DNA of 6,236 nt, from contig JAOZQW010000120.1 in NCBI GenBank assembly GCA_029932015.1, positions 1-6,236 on the forward strand, read 5' to 3'. Shown in pieces: positions 5,158 through 6,236 of this stretch (within the stretch, counting starts at the first letter, position 1; the number at the start of each line of letters is the position of its first letter). Made by a program: the position numbers and the translations under genes. The notes beneath the pieces are model-generated. The model was not told the origin of the DNA. It ran no database searches and worked only from the letters and a program-made list of their open reading frames with translations. The stretch is from Candidatus Fermentibacteraceae bacterium. GTDB taxonomy: Bacteria > Fermentibacterota > Fermentibacteria > Fermentibacterales > JCC-6.

Positions 5158-6236
5158 CAGAAATTTAAGTTCGAGATAGGTACTGGCGGAACCGAGGCCT
5201 ACGAGCTATATCTCAGAGGCAGACATCTTTATGAGAAGCGTCACTCTCACGATGATGCCCTCTCAGCCCGATCACTGTTTGAGAGGGCTCTTTCCATCGA
5301 CCCTGAGCACATACCTGCGATGATCATGCTTGCCGCTAGCTTCAGGGACGAGGGAGACAGCGGGATGTCGCGACAGATCCTGGATAAGGCTTTCAGGACG
5401 ACTCTTGAGAGCGGTGACAGATCGTACCGTCTCCAGGTTCTGAATGGAATAGGAATCCTTCAGCTTCAGACTTCTGAGCCCAGAGAGGCCAGGGCCACAT
5501 TCAGGAAGGTCCTCAGACTCTCCAGATCACTTGGCGACAGGCTTACAGAGGCCCGGGCACTCAACAATACCGGGCTTGTCCACTGGGGTTCAGGAGCCTA
5601 TGCCGAAGCTCTGGAAGTCTTCACGATGGCTCTTGGCTGTGCTACCGAGCTACAGGCTCACTCTCTCGAGGCCAGAGTGCTCTTCAACATCGGTCTGGTA
5701 AGCTGGTCAACTGGTGACGACGAGAAAGCACTTGAGTACTACGCAAGGGCTATGAAGCATTTCGAAGAATCGGAAGATCTCTCGGCAAAGGCAAGTGTAC
5801 TGAGGAACATGGGCAGCATCTATTCCCGCAGGAGCGACCTGGACAGGGCTCTGGAAATGACTGGTAGAAGTCTTGATATCTATCGAAAACTAGGTGACAG
5901 GCCGGGGGAATGCAGGAGTCTCATCAATCAGGGCAATATCTATCTCAAATGCGGCTTGTATGAGCATGCTGAGGAGCTTTACTCCGAAGCACTTGTCATC
6001 TGCAAGCAGACACGAGACGAGTTCACTGAGAGCATAGCATTGCTGAACATAGGACTGCTGCTTATGGATTCAGGTAGAACGGATGAGGGTGAAGAAATTC
6101 TCCTCCGAACTCTTGAGGTAAGCAGAAGGCTCGAGGACCCGGAAGGCGAGTCCATCTCCCTCTGCTACCTGGGCAGACTGCACCTCGGATCCGGCAGAAC
6201 GGATAGTGCTGTCACGCTTCTCCGCGAAGGCATTGA
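5158..6236 (+). CDS. TPR-repeat protein, 3'-partial, start codon not identifiable
   Basis: The frame is open from just after the TAA at 5155-5157 to the right edge and encodes almost only TPR helices, which usually act as protein-binding scaffolds. It begins near base 5194 with EAYELYLRGRHLYEKR, an opening I associate with the TPR part of large regulatory proteins, where it usually follows a kinase, cyclase or TolB/FlgO-like domain. A canonical TPR follows (LFERALSIDPEHIPAMIMLA). From 5431 the repeats become longer, of the 40-residue kind seen in kinesin-light-chain/LGN-type TPRs, starting at 5431, 5551, 5671, 5791, 5911, 6031 and 6151 with no register change. Typical units read ALNNTGLVHWGSGAYAEALE and VLFNIGLVSWSTGDDEKALE. 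The first ATG in frame is at 5320, well inside the homology and without a ribosome binding site; no GTG or TTG precedes it. The gene may be truncated or frameshifted at its 5' end, or use an unusual start. The coordinates given are the maximal open frame. The binding partner is unknown. Confidence 0.75.

Noticed and set aside
5012..5176. Frame 2 open stretch of 55 codons after the cupin gene, including a CRTC motif
   Set aside because: There is no ATG, GTG or TTG in it, no domain is recognisable, and it spans the hairpin.

Overview
This window is a tightly packed, single-direction (+ strand) bacterial gene cluster. It holds the 3' part of a membrane glycosyltransferase-like protein fused to a TPR-like tail, then a complete murJ (lipid II flippase), a complete uvrC (nucleotide excision repair nuclease) and a small RmlC-type cupin. 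After a non-coding gap of roughly 150-190 bases comes the 5' part of a large tetratricopeptide-repeat (TPR) protein that runs off the right edge. I found no RNA gene, CRISPR array, insertion sequence, prophage gene or attachment site.

Layout: 1-1136 glycosyltransferase C-terminal half (its start lies left of the window); 1069-2796 murJ; 2774-4657 uvrC; 4611-5003 cupin; 5004 to about 5157 non-coding, with a strong 9-bp hairpin at 5053-5074; about 5158-6236 TPR protein, open to the right edge. The first four genes overlap head to tail by 68, 23 and 47 bases. This leaves no room for internal promoters and implies one transcript with coupled translation, probably ending near the hairpin.

MurJ flips the undecaprenyl-linked peptidoglycan precursor across the membrane, and GT-C enzymes like the upstream protein normally take sugars from polyprenyl-phosphate donors, so the left half has a cell-envelope theme. 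UvrC is a DNA-repair housekeeping protein that appears to share the transcript. The cupin has intact metal-binding motifs, but its substrate cannot be read from sequence.

Organism: the GC content is moderate to high by eye, arginine is often AGA/AGG, one start is GTG, and the TPR protein opens with an EAYELYLRGR-type motif that I associate with large regulatory TPR proteins of environmental bacteria. These points suggest an uncultured Gram-negative or candidate-phylum bacterium, perhaps near the FCB group; this is a weak inference. Most of the window is ordinary housekeeping content. The points most worth checking are the TPR gene that lacks any usable start codon at the beginning of its homology, the chain of long overlaps, the G8 tract inside the glycosyltransferase gene, and the N-terminal extension on MurJ.
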